The notes under the pieces were generated by a model, which saw only the letters and a program-made list of their open reading frames with translations, had not been told where the DNA came from and searched no databases. The translations under genes were made by a program, and so were the position numbers. This document shows positions 1 to 8,591 of a stretch of 64,000 nucleotides of DNA, piece by piece. Each line of letters starts with the position of its first letter. Position 1 is the stretch's first letter. The stretch is from NCBI RefSeq assembly GCF_030678915.1, contig NZ_JAUUTZ010000007.1, forward strand, positions 124,001 through 188,000, given 5' to 3'. The stretch is from Paracoccus wurundjeri. GTDB taxonomy: Bacteria; Pseudomonadota; Alphaproteobacteria; Rhodobacterales; Rhodobacteraceae.

Positions 1-384
1 ATCGCAGGCTACCTGCGGTTCATAGACGGCAAGCGCCGTCCGGGCGGCTCCGGCGACGATATCATCCACCATCTCACGGCGGCCCAGTGCCGCCAGCAGG
101 CGAATGCCAAGCAAGTTTCCCAGAAGTGGTTCGGCGCAAAGACCGCGGCCGATTTCCTCGAAGATGACCAGGACATCCTCGGCACTACCTCCGAAGCCGC
201 CCTGCTCTTCGGTAACGAAAGCACCCATCACACCCAGATCGGCCAGCTCCGACCAGATTTCCTGCGAATGCCAGGGTTCGGCATAGACCTGTTTGTTGCG
301 GGTTTCGAACTTATAATTATCGGCCAGAAACCGGCGCAAACTGTCCGCCAGAATCTGGTGGTGGTCAGAGAGATTGAAATCCAT
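1..384 (-). CDS. acyl-CoA dehydrogenase, N-terminal part (cut by window edge)
   Basis: Flavoprotein expected to oxidise an acyl-CoA to the 2,3-enoyl-CoA. Only the first 128 codons are present; the reading frame is open at base 1. The visible part is the helical N-terminal ACAD domain, with a start like MDFNLSDHHQ and a typical GxMGAFVTEEQGGFGG segment. The ATG at 384-382 lies 5 bases after the stop of the upstream ACAD gene, so the two are surely co-transcribed. The N-terminus resembles short partner subunits found next to a full-length ACAD, for example in steroid-type heteromeric dehydrogenases; that reading is inference. The catalytic region lies outside the window, so the substrate cannot be judged. 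Confidence 0.85.
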   Translation of the reverse strand, partial: MDFNLSDHHQILADSLRRFLADNYKFETRNKQVYAEPWHSQEIWSELADLGVMGAFVTEEQGGFGGSAEDVLVIFEEIGRGLCAEPLLGNLLGIRLLAALGRREMVDDIVAGAARTALAVYEPQVACD

Positions 385-389
385 TCACA

Positions 390-1574
390 TCACCCCCGGA
401 ACAGTTCTTTGGCAACGATATTGCGCTGGATTTCATTCGAGCCGCCATAGATCGACAATTTGCGGTGGTTGAAGTAAACCGGCGCCGCGCGGGCCGCCTC
501 GACCGGCACCGCCAATTCGTTTTCGGAAAGCTCCGAGGCCATCGGGGCTGCATTGTGGCCCAAGGCCGAGCGATACAGATCCTGAATGGCCTGCCGGACC
601 TGAGTGCCTTTCAGTTTGAGCATCGAGCTTTCCCGCCCGCCGGCCGCACCCTCGCGGGCATTGGCAAGCATCCGCAGATTAGTGATGCGCATCGCTTCAA
701 GTTCCGCCTCGATCTCGGCGGCGCGGGCGGCATAGACGGGATTATCGGCTATCCGCTTTCCATCACGGGTGATCTGGCGGGACAGGCGGTGATAGCGTTC
801 CATATCCTTGATGGAAAACCCGGTGCCGGCGATATTCGTCCGCTCATGCGTCAGCAGATATTTGGCGATGGTCCAGCCTTGGTTTTCCTCACCCACAAGA
901 TTGGAAACAGGAACGCGGACATCGGTAAAGAACACTTCGTTCACTTCGCTTCCGCCCTCGATCAGCCGGATGGGGCGCATCTCGATACCCGGAGTATTCA
1001 GGTCCATCAGCAGAAAGCTGATACCCTCCTGCGGCTTTCCTTCGGTCGAGGTTCGGACGAGGCAGAAAATCTTGTTCGCGTGCTGGCCCAGCGTGGTCCA
1101 GGTTTTCTGGCCGTTGACGACGTAATGATCGCCGTCGCGAACCGCCCGTGTCTTCAGACCGGCCAGATCCGAACCCGCACCGGGCTCGGAATAGCCCTGA
1201 CACCACCAGTCGCTGCCGTCCAGAATTCCGGGAAGGATATCACGCTTCTGCTCTTCCGTGCCGAATTTGAACAGGACCGGGCCAAGCATGTTCAATCCGA
1301 AGGGCAGCAGGCGCGGTGCGGAATGCAATGCGCATTCCTCTGCGAAGATATGCCGTTCGACAGCATTCCAGCCGGTGCCGCCATATTCCCTGGGCCAAGT
1401 CGCCGCAAGCCAGCCGCGGTCATGAAGAATGGACTGCCAGCGCAGCAAATCCTCTTTCGTCAGCTCCTTGCCGGCGGAAACCTTCTCGGCAAGTTCTTCG
1501 GGCAGATTCTTCTTCAGGAACGCGCAGACCTCATCGCGGAAAGCACGCTCTTCGGGGGTGAATTCCAGATCCAT
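390..1574 (-). CDS. acyl-CoA dehydrogenase
   Basis: FAD-dependent acyl-CoA dehydrogenase of 394 residues, the usual family length. The helical N-domain is followed by a beta-domain with the flavin-binding signatures WWCQGYSEPGAGSDLA and NGQKTWTT (about residues 122-160). The C-domain ends in IYGGSNEIQRNIVAKELFRG, so the motif is YGGSNEIQ, not the YEGT form that carries the catalytic Glu of medium-chain ACADs; the catalytic base is probably elsewhere. It sits third in a minus-strand beta-oxidation operon, 4 bases after the multifunctional enzyme and 5 bases before a second ACAD gene. The pairing suggests a heteromeric dehydrogenase, but separate enzymes are equally possible. Confidence 0.9.
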   Translation of the reverse strand: MDLEFTPEERAFRDEVCAFLKKNLPEELAEKVSAGKELTKEDLLRWQSILHDRGWLAATWPREYGGTGWNAVERHIFAEECALHSAPRLLPFGLNMLGPVLFKFGTEEQKRDILPGILDGSDWWCQGYSEPGAGSDLAGLKTRAVRDGDHYVVNGQKTWTTLGQHANKIFCLVRTSTEGKPQEGISFLLMDLNTPGIEMRPIRLIEGGSEVNEVFFTDVRVPVSNLVGEENQGWTIAKYLLTHERTNIAGTGFSIKDMERYHRLSRQITRDGKRIADNPVYAARAAEIEAELEAMRITNLRMLANAREGAAGGRESSMLKLKGTQVRQAIQDLYRSALGHNAAPMASELSENELAVPVEAARAAPVYFNHRKLSIYGGSNEIQRNIVAKELFRG

Positions 1575-1578
1575 TGGC

Positions 1579-3666
1579 TTATTCCCTGTTCAGATCGGCG
1601 AAGCTGCGACCCGTTTCAGCCAGGTCCCGCAAAAGCGCAGGGACCTGCCAGTAATGGGAGTCCTCACTCGCATATTCCTCGATCCGCCTGACCAGTTCCG
1701 CCGCGCCGATCTGATCGGCATAATTAAGTGGTCCGCCTCGATGGCGGGGGAAACCATAGCCGAACAGGAACACCGCATCGACATCGATGGGCCGCTGGGC
1801 AATGCCCTCCTTGACGACGCGGGCGGCCTCGGAAATCATCGCCGCCATGTAGCGGGCCACGATCTCTTCGTCGCTGAATTCGCGGGATGTGATCCCTTGC
1901 TCTGCCCGCTCGCTCTCGACGATCTTCACGACATCCGGATTCGGTGTGCGATTGCCGGGATCGTCATAGAGATAATAGCCTTTCCCGGTCTTGCGCCCGA
2001 ACCAACCCTGCTCGCAAATGCGGTCGGCAATCCTGACATAGCGTTCTTCGGGCGGGCGGGTCGGCGCCTTGCGTTTCCGCGTCGCCCAGCCGATGTCCAT
2101 TCCGGCCAGATCGGCGACGGCAAATGGCCCCATGGCAAATCCGAAATCCTCGAGCGCATGGTCGATCTGCTGGAATGATGCACCGTCAAGCATCATATAA
2201 TCGGCGGCTTTCCGGTAATGCGCCAGAACGCGATTGCCGATGAACCCGTCGCAGACGCCCGAGCGAACCGCCACCTTCTTCATCCTTGCGGCCAAAGCCC
2301 AGGCGGTCGCGACGATCTCGGGCGCGGTCTTGTCGCCCACCACCACCTCCAGCAAACGCATGACATGCGCGGGCGAGAAGAAATGCAGTCCGATCACATC
2401 CTGCGGGCGCGATGTGACGGCGGCGATGTCGTTCACATCCAGATAAGATGTATTCGTACCCAGAACCGCCCCGGCTTTGCAAATCCTGTCCAGCTTGCCG
2501 AATATCTCTTTCTTGACGCCGATATCCTCGAAAACCGCTTCGATGACCAGATCGACCTGTGCGAGGCTTTCCAGCTCCGTCGTTGCGGTCAAAGCCGCTG
2601 CGGCCCCGTCGCGGGCCTCGGCAGACAATTTGCCGCGTTTAACCGCACCGTCAAGATTTCTGGTGATCGCGGTCTTGGCGGAATCGGCACGGTCCTGCGC
2701 CATTTCGATCAGCGTGACCGGAATACCGGCCGTCACCAGCGCAGTCGCGATCCCCACGCCCATCGTGCCTCCGCCGATAACACCGGCGCTCGCGATCTCC
2801 CGGGGGGGCGTGCCGGCCTCGGGGATATGTTTGACCGCCCGCTCGGCATTGAATGCATGGATCAGCCCCTGACGGTCGGGGCTCGCCATCAGTTCCATGA
2901 ACAGCGCCCGCTCGGCCTTCAGCCCCTCGGCAATGGGTTTGCCCGCATGTCCGATCGCCTGCACCGCCTTGATCGGAGCTTCGAGCGCCGGGCGCCTGCT
3001 GCGCAGTTTCTCAAGCGCAGCGTCGATCACCGCAGAATCCGGGTTCACGGAAATCTCGCCTGTCCGGCGGGTTTTCAGCTCTCCCGCCAGTACAGCCTGC
3101 GCGGCAGCCAGGGCCGTCTCACGCGGTTGACCTTCTTCCATCCGGTCCAGAATGCCCAATTCATGCGCCTCGGATATCGGCAGATGGCGGCCCGTGCTGA
3201 TGATCTCGATGGCGTCCTGTAGCGGGATCAGGCGTGGCAGGCGCTGCGTCCCGCCCGCACCGGGCAGGATGCCCAATGTCACCTCGGGCAATCCGACACG
3301 CCCTCCCGGCAAACCAATCCGGGCATGCGAGGCAAGAGCAAGCTCCAGTCCGCCGCCGAATGTCGTGCCGTGCACAACCGCCACCACCGGCTTTTCGCTG
3401 GCCTCGACGACATTCAGCACGTCGGGCAGCGAGGGTTCTATCGGGGTCTTGCCGAATTCGCGGATATCGGCGCCAGCCGACAGCGCCCGACCCTCGCCAT
3501 AAATCGCAATAACCCTGACCGATGCATCTTCCGTCAGTTGCGCAACCGCATCGACAAGCCCTTGCCGGACGGCCGCACCAAGTGCGTTTACGGGCGGATT
3601 GTTCAGGCCGATCAGGCCGATCTCGCCCTCTGTCTCGACCTTCACCGGTGATTCATTCTGACTCAT
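1579..3666 (-). CDS. multifunctional enoyl-CoA hydratase / 3-hydroxyacyl-CoA dehydrogenase
   Basis: FadB/FadJ-type enzyme of 695 residues carrying out hydration of enoyl-CoA and NAD-dependent oxidation of the hydroxyacyl-CoA. The crotonase domain (about 1-190) shows SAGADIREF, the HGTTFGGGLELAL oxyanion-hole stretch and LPEVTLGILPGAGGTQRLP. The NAD-binding 3HCDH domain begins near residue 290 with GVIGGGTMGVGIA, followed by the GLHFFSPAHVM motif and C-terminal 3HCDH repeats. Two adjacent ATG codons are possible; the second (3666) is chosen because GGAGG lies 5 bases upstream of it. The gene follows the thiolase by about 20 bases. The specific substrate is unknown; peroxisomal-type and FadJ-type members have the same layout. 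Confidence 0.92.
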   Translation of the reverse strand: MSQNESPVKVETEGEIGLIGLNNPPVNALGAAVRQGLVDAVAQLTEDASVRVIAIYGEGRALSAGADIREFGKTPIEPSLPDVLNVVEASEKPVVAVVHGTTFGGGLELALASHARIGLPGGRVGLPEVTLGILPGAGGTQRLPRLIPLQDAIEIISTGRHLPISEAHELGILDRMEEGQPRETALAAAQAVLAGELKTRRTGEISVNPDSAVIDAALEKLRSRRPALEAPIKAVQAIGHAGKPIAEGLKAERALFMELMASPDRQGLIHAFNAERAVKHIPEAGTPPREIASAGVIGGGTMGVGIATALVTAGIPVTLIEMAQDRADSAKTAITRNLDGAVKRGKLSAEARDGAAAALTATTELESLAQVDLVIEAVFEDIGVKKEIFGKLDRICKAGAVLGTNTSYLDVNDIAAVTSRPQDVIGLHFFSPAHVMRLLEVVVGDKTAPEIVATAWALAARMKKVAVRSGVCDGFIGNRVLAHYRKAADYMMLDGASFQQIDHALEDFGFAMGPFAVADLAGMDIGWATRKRKAPTRPPEERYVRIADRICEQGWFGRKTGKGYYLYDDPGNRTPNPDVVKIVESERAEQGITSREFSDEEIVARYMAAMISEAARVVKEGIAQRPIDVDAVFLFGYGFPRHRGGPLNYADQIGAAELVRRIEEYASEDSHYWQVPALLRDLAETGRSFADLNRE

Positions 3667-3687
3667 CATTCCCTCCGTTCCGCTGTT

Positions 3688-4878
3688 TCAGCCAACCCGC
3701 TCGATGACCATGGCGATCCCCTGCCCCACGCCGATACACATCGACAGGCAGGCATAGCGTCCGCCCATGCGCTCCAGCTGCCGCATCGCGGTCAGGACGA
3801 TCCGCGCACCCGAGGCACCCAGCGGATGACCCACCGCAATCGCGCCGCCATTGGGGTTCAGGCGGCTGTCGTTCGGATCGAGTTCCAGTTGTTTGCAGCA
3901 GGCCAGCACCTGGGAGGCAAAGGCTTCGTTAATCTCGATCAGGTCCATGTCCTTCATGGTCAGCCCCGCGCGCTCAAGCGCCTTGGGTACCGCAAATCCC
4001 GGCCCGATCCCCATGATCCGCGGCGGCACACCGGCAATCGCGCCCGAAACGATCCGCGCGCGCGGCCGTGGACCCAAATTCTTCGCGCCGATCAGCAGCG
4101 CGGCTGCCCCGTCATTGACGCCAGAGGCATTCGCCGCTGTCACGACCCCGCCTTCATAAAGCGGCTTCATCGAGGCCATCTTTTCCAGCGAGGCATCCGG
4201 TCGCGGATGCTCGTCCGCATCGACCACCGTCACCGCTCCTTTCCGGCCCGGGATCTCGATGGGCAGGATCTCATCCCTGAAAAAACCATCCGCCCGCGCC
4301 GCCTCGTATCTCTGCTGGCTCGCATAGGCGAAAGCGTCACATGGCTCGCGGCCAATCTCATAATCGGCCGCCAGATTATCCGCAGTTTCCGGCATCGCGA
4401 AATCGCCGAATTGCTTGGCGAACGCCTTGTTGGGGAAACGCGTGCCGATCGTCGAATCATACATCTGTGCCTGACGACCCCATGCGCTTGGCGATTTACC
4501 GATCACGAAAGGCGCGCGCGTCATGCTTTCGGTCCCACCCGCCAAATATAACCCGGCCTCGCCCAAGGTAATCGACCGTGCCGCGTCCAGAGCCGCAGAC
4601 ATGCCCGAGCCGCAAAGCCGGTTGACGGTCAACCCGCCCGCCTCCATCCGGACACCGCCGAGAAGGCCCGAGAATCGTCCCACATTGCGGCTGTCCTCGC
4701 CGGACTGGCAGACATTGCCAAGAATGACGTCCTCGATCTGGTCGACGGGCAGATCCGAACGCTCGACAAGAGCGCGGATTACCGTTGCGGCCAGATCGTC
4801 GGGGCGAATTCCGGCCAAAGCACCCGCATGGCGCCCGAAAGGGCTGCGCAGCCCATCGTAAATATACCCTTCAAGCAT
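3688..4878 (-). CDS. acetyl-CoA acyltransferase (thiolase II family)
   Basis: Degradative thiolase of 396 residues that cleaves 3-ketoacyl-CoA with CoA. All catalytic elements are present: nucleophile Cys89 in VNRLCGSGMSAA, NEAFASQ, the GGAIAVGHPLGASGAR histidine motif and the C-terminal CIGVGQG cysteine. This intact active site contrasts with the second thiolase-fold gene at 57.4-58.6 kb. It is the first gene of the minus-strand beta-oxidation operon and diverges from an iclR regulator across a 526-base region with dyads. The sequence resembles PaaJ/PcaF-like and general FadA-like enzymes, so aromatic ring-cleavage products or fatty acids are both possible substrates. Confidence 0.92.
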   Translation of the reverse strand: MLEGYIYDGLRSPFGRHAGALAGIRPDDLAATVIRALVERSDLPVDQIEDVILGNVCQSGEDSRNVGRFSGLLGGVRMEAGGLTVNRLCGSGMSAALDAARSITLGEAGLYLAGGTESMTRAPFVIGKSPSAWGRQAQMYDSTIGTRFPNKAFAKQFGDFAMPETADNLAADYEIGREPCDAFAYASQQRYEAARADGFFRDEILPIEIPGRKGAVTVVDADEHPRPDASLEKMASMKPLYEGGVVTAANASGVNDGAAALLIGAKNLGPRPRARIVSGAIAGVPPRIMGIGPGFAVPKALERAGLTMKDMDLIEINEAFASQVLACCKQLELDPNDSRLNPNGGAIAVGHPLGASGARIVLTAMRQLERMGGRYACLSMCIGVGQGIAMVIERVG

Positions 4879-5124
4879 GGTCGTCCCACTCCTTCCTGTC
4901 TTGTTCCGCCCTGAAATGCTTCGACCGTCTGTTCCTGGGTACCATGCCCGCCATGATCCCCTTATGCAGGGATCAGAATATCAGGGTGCCGGCCATCGAT
5001 CAGAACCGCGCCGAAGATCTGCAACCTGTAACTCCGGCACTGGCAGGAACCCCTTCGATGTTAGTCATACTCTCTTCCCGCAGTTTTCGGACCGGCCTGT
5101 CACGAGATATATGCGAACTTTCAT

Positions 5125-5137
5125 TTCGCATAGCGAA
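5125..5137. promoter_or_regulatory. putative IclR operator, copy 1
   Basis: Perfect 5-bp inverted repeat TTCGC-ATA-GCGAA. Its left arm also pairs with an upstream TATGCGAA (5110-5117), forming an 8-bp dyad TATGCGAA/TTCGCATA with a 7-base spacer. Short dyads of this form are common as operators of IclR-family proteins. Assignment to the adjacent iclR gene is inference from position. Confidence 0.5.
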
Positions 5138-5190
5138 CGATTACTGAATGGGGCATACCGAGTCAATTGTACCGCAATGCAGAATATTCG

Positions 5191-5203
5191 TTCGTCATAC
5201 GAA
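5191..5203. promoter_or_regulatory. putative IclR operator, copy 2
   Basis: Perfect inverted repeat TTCGT-CAT-ACGAA with the same architecture as the copy at 5125-5137 (TTCGY-N3-RCGAA). The centres are 66 bases apart, a little over six helical turns. Recurrence of the same form in one intergenic region strengthens both as protein-binding sites. Confidence 0.5.
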
Positions 5204-5329
5204 ACACCTTGAAATTCATCGCGCCGTGCTAAAGACTGTAGAGATCAGTCAAATCACCAAGCACCGCCCCGATCACCCTGGAAACCCTGCCAAGATTGAC
5301 AGAGATCACCAGAACTCGAACCACCCCCT

Positions 5330-5356
5330 TAAGGTTAATCTCCCATGTTGACCTTA
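5330..5356. promoter_or_regulatory. inverted repeat upstream of iclR
   Basis: Dyad TAAGGTTAA-N9-TTGACCTTA, matching at 8 of 9 arm positions, centred about 60 bases before the iclR start. It differs in sequence from the two TTCGY dyads, so it may bind another regulator, or it may be part of the iclR promoter (the right arm includes TTGACC). Confidence 0.35.
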
Positions 5357-5404
5357 TCTCAGCAACGAAGAACGGAAGCGGTGTAAATATCGCCCGAGAA
5401 CAAG

Positions 5405-6217
5405 ATGACCCGAATAACAGACCACTTGGATGAGGACGAATCCTCCGACCGGCAATTCGTCAGTGCATTGGCGCGGGGGCTTGATATTCTTGGGTGCTTT
5501 CGTGCCAGTGATCGCTATCTGTCCAATCACGAAATCGCGGCACGCACCGGTCTGGCAAAACCCACGGTATCGCGCCTGACCTATACGCTGACCCGGACCG
5601 GTCATCTGCGGCGGGACGATTCAAGCGGCGAATATCGCCTTGGGGCGCAGGTGCTTCAGCTGGGATTCAGCGCCCTTGCCGCCACCGACCTTTCCGACCG
5701 AGCGGGCCCGGATATGGACAGGCTTGCGAACGGGCCCAATCCCTATGTCACGATTGCCCTGGCCGAGCGCAGCCGGAACAGGGCCATCTATCTTGCCGTC
5801 AAACGCTCGCAACAGGCGGTTGCCCTGTCGCTGAATGTCGGCGCAAGGCTGCCTCTGTTCTACTCGGCCATCGGACGCGCCATTATCGCAAGCATGGATG
5901 AAGCCGGGCGGGAAGAGGCGCTGGCAGAGGCGATCGCCGAATTTCCCGAACAGCGCGAGCGGATGGAACATAGTCTTCGCACGCTGCTGCAGGATTACGA
6001 AACCTATGGCTATTGCACAGGTTTTGGCGATTGGCGGGCTGAAATCACCGGGATCGCGGCGCCATTGCGGTCACTGGACGGCACAAGCGTATACGGATTG
6101 AATGTTGGCGGCCCGTCATTTCTTGTTACTCCGGAAGAACTCCACCGGGATTATGGCCCCGCGCTACTGAAAGCCGTCGAAAGGCTGGGCGGGACAGGGT
6201 CGCGGCAGGCGATGTGA
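5405..6217 (+). CDS. IclR family transcriptional regulator
   Basis: DNA-binding regulator of 270 residues, typical length. An N-terminal winged helix-turn-helix covers about residues 18-80, with FVSALARGLDILGCF, the recognition segment AARTGLAKPTVSRLTYTL and the wing YRLGAQVLQLG. The C-terminal IclR effector domain follows (about 95-260), with NVGARLPLFYSAIGRAIIA and the late GLNVGGPSF motif. It diverges from the beta-oxidation operon, and IclR proteins usually control the adjacent catabolic operon, so it is the likely regulator of the thiolase, hydratase and ACAD genes. The effector is unknown; PcaR/PcaU-like aromatic regulators belong to the same family. The start ATG has only a weak ribosome-binding site. 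Confidence 0.9.
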   Translation: MTRITDHLDEDESSDRQFVSALARGLDILGCFRASDRYLSNHEIAARTGLAKPTVSRLTYTLTRTGHLRRDDSSGEYRLGAQVLQLGFSALAATDLSDRAGPDMDRLANGPNPYVTIALAERSRNRAIYLAVKRSQQAVALSLNVGARLPLFYSAIGRAIIASMDEAGREEALAEAIAEFPEQRERMEHSLRTLLQDYETYGYCTGFGDWRAEITGIAAPLRSLDGTSVYGLNVGGPSFLVTPEELHRDYGPALLKAVERLGGTGSRQAM

Positions 6218-6292
6218 TCCATGCCCCGGCCAGACGACAATGATACTGCGCCACGCTGCCCCGGAGATCTGCGCCGCAGCAGTGCAGGCATG

Positions 6293-7213
6293 TCAAAGCC
6301 AACGGGCATCCCAGACACCCGAATCCACCAGCTGTTTCACCTGACTGATCAATGTCTCTGCAAACCGCTTGATAAGCATGCTTTCACCATAGCGTTCGGG
6401 CGTCCACAGAACGACGTTCCGTCCCAATTCGGGCGAGATGATCGGACGGGCGATGATTTCGTTGCTTTCCTGCATCTTCCGGAACGCGGCACGCGACAGA
6501 ATGGTATTCCCATGGCCCTGCCGCACCAGGCTGAGCATGACCTGCACGATATCGACCTCAAGCACGACATCGGGAGTGATCCCCTGTTGCGCAGCCGCCG
6601 CTTCCAGCAATCGGCGCAGACTATGGGCCGGCGTGGTCAAGATCAGCGGCTGTGCAAAAGCTTCGCTGAACGTAATCGGGGCCGATATGCCTTCGGGTAC
6701 AGCCGGACACAGCAGGTAAAGCTGTTCGTAGACCAGTGGCCGCGCGTGGCGATCATTGACGGGGCCCATCTCGTAGGTGATGCCCAGATCGATCGTGCCG
6801 CGTTGCAGCCATTCCTTCACATGGCCGGTAAATCCCGAAGCGATCCGCAGCCGGACATGCGGATAACGCGAGATGAAATGCGCTATCAGCGGCTCGGCCA
6901 GTATCTCTGCCACGACCGGAGGAAGGCCAAGCGTCAATGTGCCGCGCAGTTCTCCGTCATTGCCGGGCAGGTCGCGCAGGATACCGTCGGCATCGGCCAA
7001 CAACCGTTCGGCCCGCGCCAGAAGCCGTTCTCCCTGCTCGGTCGGCTCGACACCGCGGCCGTGACGACGCAGAAGAGCCACGCCCAGTTCCTCTTCAAGC
7101 GCCTGAACCTGCCGACTCAGCGCCGGTTGGGCGATATTCAACCGCTCGGCAGCTGCGGTGATGCTGCGCATTCGGCAGATACGGACAAAATTTCGAAGCT
7201 GACGCAATTCCAT
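6293..7213 (-). CDS. LysR family transcriptional regulator
   Basis: Regulator of 306 residues with the standard LysR layout. The N-terminal helix-turn-helix (about 1-65) reads MELRQLRNFV with SITAAAERLNIAQPALSRQVQALEEELG. The periplasmic-binding-protein-like effector domain starts near residue 90 (LTLGLPPVVAEILAEPL). It diverges from the TAXI-TRAP and CoA-transferase operon, starting 177 bases from the binding-protein gene, and is most likely its activator. A CTATC-GCT-GATAG dyad lies just upstream of its own start. The inducer is probably the transported carboxylate or its metabolite; this is inference. Confidence 0.9.
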   Translation of the reverse strand: MELRQLRNFVRICRMRSITAAAERLNIAQPALSRQVQALEEELGVALLRRHGRGVEPTEQGERLLARAERLLADADGILRDLPGNDGELRGTLTLGLPPVVAEILAEPLIAHFISRYPHVRLRIASGFTGHVKEWLQRGTIDLGITYEMGPVNDRHARPLVYEQLYLLCPAVPEGISAPITFSEAFAQPLILTTPAHSLRRLLEAAAAQQGITPDVVLEVDIVQVMLSLVRQGHGNTILSRAAFRKMQESNEIIARPIISPELGRNVVLWTPERYGESMLIKRFAETLISQVKQLVDSGVWDARWL

Positions 7214-7225
7214 GATGCCGCCATG

Positions 7226-7238
7226 CTATCGCTGATAG
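7226..7238. promoter_or_regulatory. CTATC-N3-GATAG dyad, putative LysR site
   Basis: Perfect 5-bp inverted repeat with a 3-base centre, 13 bases upstream of the lysR start, in the 177-base divergent region shared with the TAXI-TRAP operon. LysR proteins often bind close to their own promoter and activate the divergent operon. The spacing fits only loosely with the usual T-N11-A form, so confidence is modest. Confidence 0.35.
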
Positions 7239-7390
7239 ATCCTCAATGCATTTGAAATATGGCCCGAATGCGACAAAACTGCGCAATACTGTATGAGCCG
7301 CCGACTGAGGAGGAGCGCGGCAAACCATGGGCGCAGGGCAAATGCCTGAACGACAAAACGACGCCTGAAAAACAATGGGGGAGGAATACC

Positions 7391-8515
7391 ATGATTATCA
7401 CCAGATTTCTGGGGGTGACCGCATTGGCACTTGGAATTGTGCCGGCCGCGGCACAGGAACTGCCAAAAACAATGATCTGGTCGGCCTATGATGTCGGCTC
7501 TGCCGGATATGCCGAAGCTTCGGCGATTGCGGATGCATTCGGCAAGAAATTCGGCGTCAAGATCCGGATTCAGCCATCGGGGTCATCCGTCGGCCGTTTG
7601 CAGCCCGTCCTGACCGGACGCGCCGATTACGGTTTCCTCGCAACCGAATCTTTCTTCGTCTCCGAAGGCGAATTCGACTTCTCAACACCGGAATGGGGGC
7701 CACAGGATCTGCGCGCGATTGCCGGGCGGCCCGCGTCATTCGCCATGGTCACGGCGGCGGATGCGGGAATCGAGCAGGTTGCGGATGCCAAGGGCAAGCG
7801 CGCGGCATTCGTGGTCGGCAACCCTTCGGTCAATCTCAAATGCGAAGCGATTCTCGCTTTCGGCGGATTGACGACCGACGATGTCGAGGTGGTGATGTTT
7901 CCCACCTATGCCGCCGCCATGTCATCGATGACGAAGAACGAAGCGGATTTCACCTGCACGACCCCGACAACGAGCCAGCTTTATGAACTGGCGGAATCTC
8001 CGCGCGGTATCCGCTGGATTCCGCTTGATGCCGATAACAAGGAAGGTTGGGCGGCGCTGGACGCCGTCCTGCCGATCATGTCGCCATTCGAAGAGGATAT
8101 CGCGGCGGGACTATCAGATGGCGAAACGGTAGCGATGGCCGCATATCGTTACCCGGTCATTGCCACAAAGGCGGATAAATCCGCGGATGAGGTCTATGCC
8201 TTCGTCAAGGCCCTGGACGAGACCTTTGACCTTTACAAGGACGGCACCGCCACGATGACCCGCTGGGCTCTGGAGCAATCCGGCCAGCCCCCGGCAGATG
8301 TCCCATTCCACGAGGGCGCAATCCGTTATCTGAAGGAAAAGGGAATCTGGACCGACGAGGCAGAGGCATGGAACCAGAAGCGCGTCATGCGGCTGGATGC
8401 GATGCTTGCCGCGTGGGAAGAATTCAAACCCGCCAATGAAGACCTGCCCTCCGAGGAATTTTCAGCAAAATGGAAGGAAAAGCAGCAGGAAGTTCTTGAA
8501 TCTCTGGACTCATAG
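7391..8515 (+). CDS. TAXI family TRAP transporter solute-binding protein
   Basis: Periplasmic binding protein of 374 residues. The start is set at ATG 7391 after GGGGGAGGA, because it gives a clean signal peptide (IITRFLGVTALALGIVPAAAQE) with an AAAQ-type cleavage site; upstream in-frame codons are not signal-like. The mature protein shows the TAXI hallmarks: WSAYDVGSAGYAEASAIADAF near the N-terminus and a GSSVGRLQPVLTGRADYGF segment. TAXI proteins bind small carboxylates (glutamate or dicarboxylate in characterised cases) and deliver them to a TRAP permease. The next gene is the matching fused permease and then a CoA transferase, so the ligand is probably a carboxylate that is activated to a CoA ester. 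Confidence 0.9.
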   Translation: MIITRFLGVTALALGIVPAAAQELPKTMIWSAYDVGSAGYAEASAIADAFGKKFGVKIRIQPSGSSVGRLQPVLTGRADYGFLATESFFVSEGEFDFSTPEWGPQDLRAIAGRPASFAMVTAADAGIEQVADAKGKRAAFVVGNPSVNLKCEAILAFGGLTTDDVEVVMFPTYAAAMSSMTKNEADFTCTTPTTSQLYELAESPRGIRWIPLDADNKEGWAALDAVLPIMSPFEEDIAAGLSDGETVAMAAYRYPVIATKADKSADEVYAFVKALDETFDLYKDGTATMTRWALEQSGQPPADVPFHEGAIRYLKEKGIWTDEAEAWNQKRVMRLDAMLAAWEEFKPANEDLPSEEFSAKWKEKQQEVLESLDS

Positions 8516-8531
8516 GATGCGCCATTGACCA

Positions 8532-8565
8532 GCCGGGCCATTCCCTTTTTCGCGCTTGGCCCGGC
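8532..8565 (+). terminator. intra-operon hairpin between binding protein and permease
   Basis: Perfect 8-bp GC-only stem GCCGGGCC/GGCCCGGC with an 18-base loop, just after the binding-protein gene and before the permease. There is no U-tract after the stem. It likely acts as an mRNA 3-prime-end stabiliser or partial terminator so that binding protein is made in excess over permease. A similar element occurs in the second TRAP operon (15112-15139). Confidence 0.5.
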
Positions 8566-8591
8566 ATTCTCGATATCAAGGAAGTTTCTGC

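Larger units (their letters stand above)
4879..5404. promoter_or_regulatory. divergent control region between thiolase operon and iclR
   Basis: A 526-base non-coding stretch, less GC-rich than its neighbours from about 5040 to 5400, lying between two diverging transcription units. No plausible gene is seen on either strand. It holds three dyads described separately: two spaced copies of a TTCGY-N3-RCGAA palindrome and one TAAGGTTAA-N9-TTGACCTTA dyad. It most likely carries the promoters of both the beta-oxidation operon and the regulator, with sites for IclR. Exact -35 and -10 boxes could not be chosen with confidence. Confidence 0.6.

Noticed and set aside
465..1691. 408-codon plus-strand open frame
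   Set aside because: Runs antisense through the acyl-CoA dehydrogenase gene; no ribosome-binding site or domain.
2218..3222. 334-codon plus-strand open frame
   Set aside because: Antisense to the well-supported multifunctional beta-oxidation enzyme.
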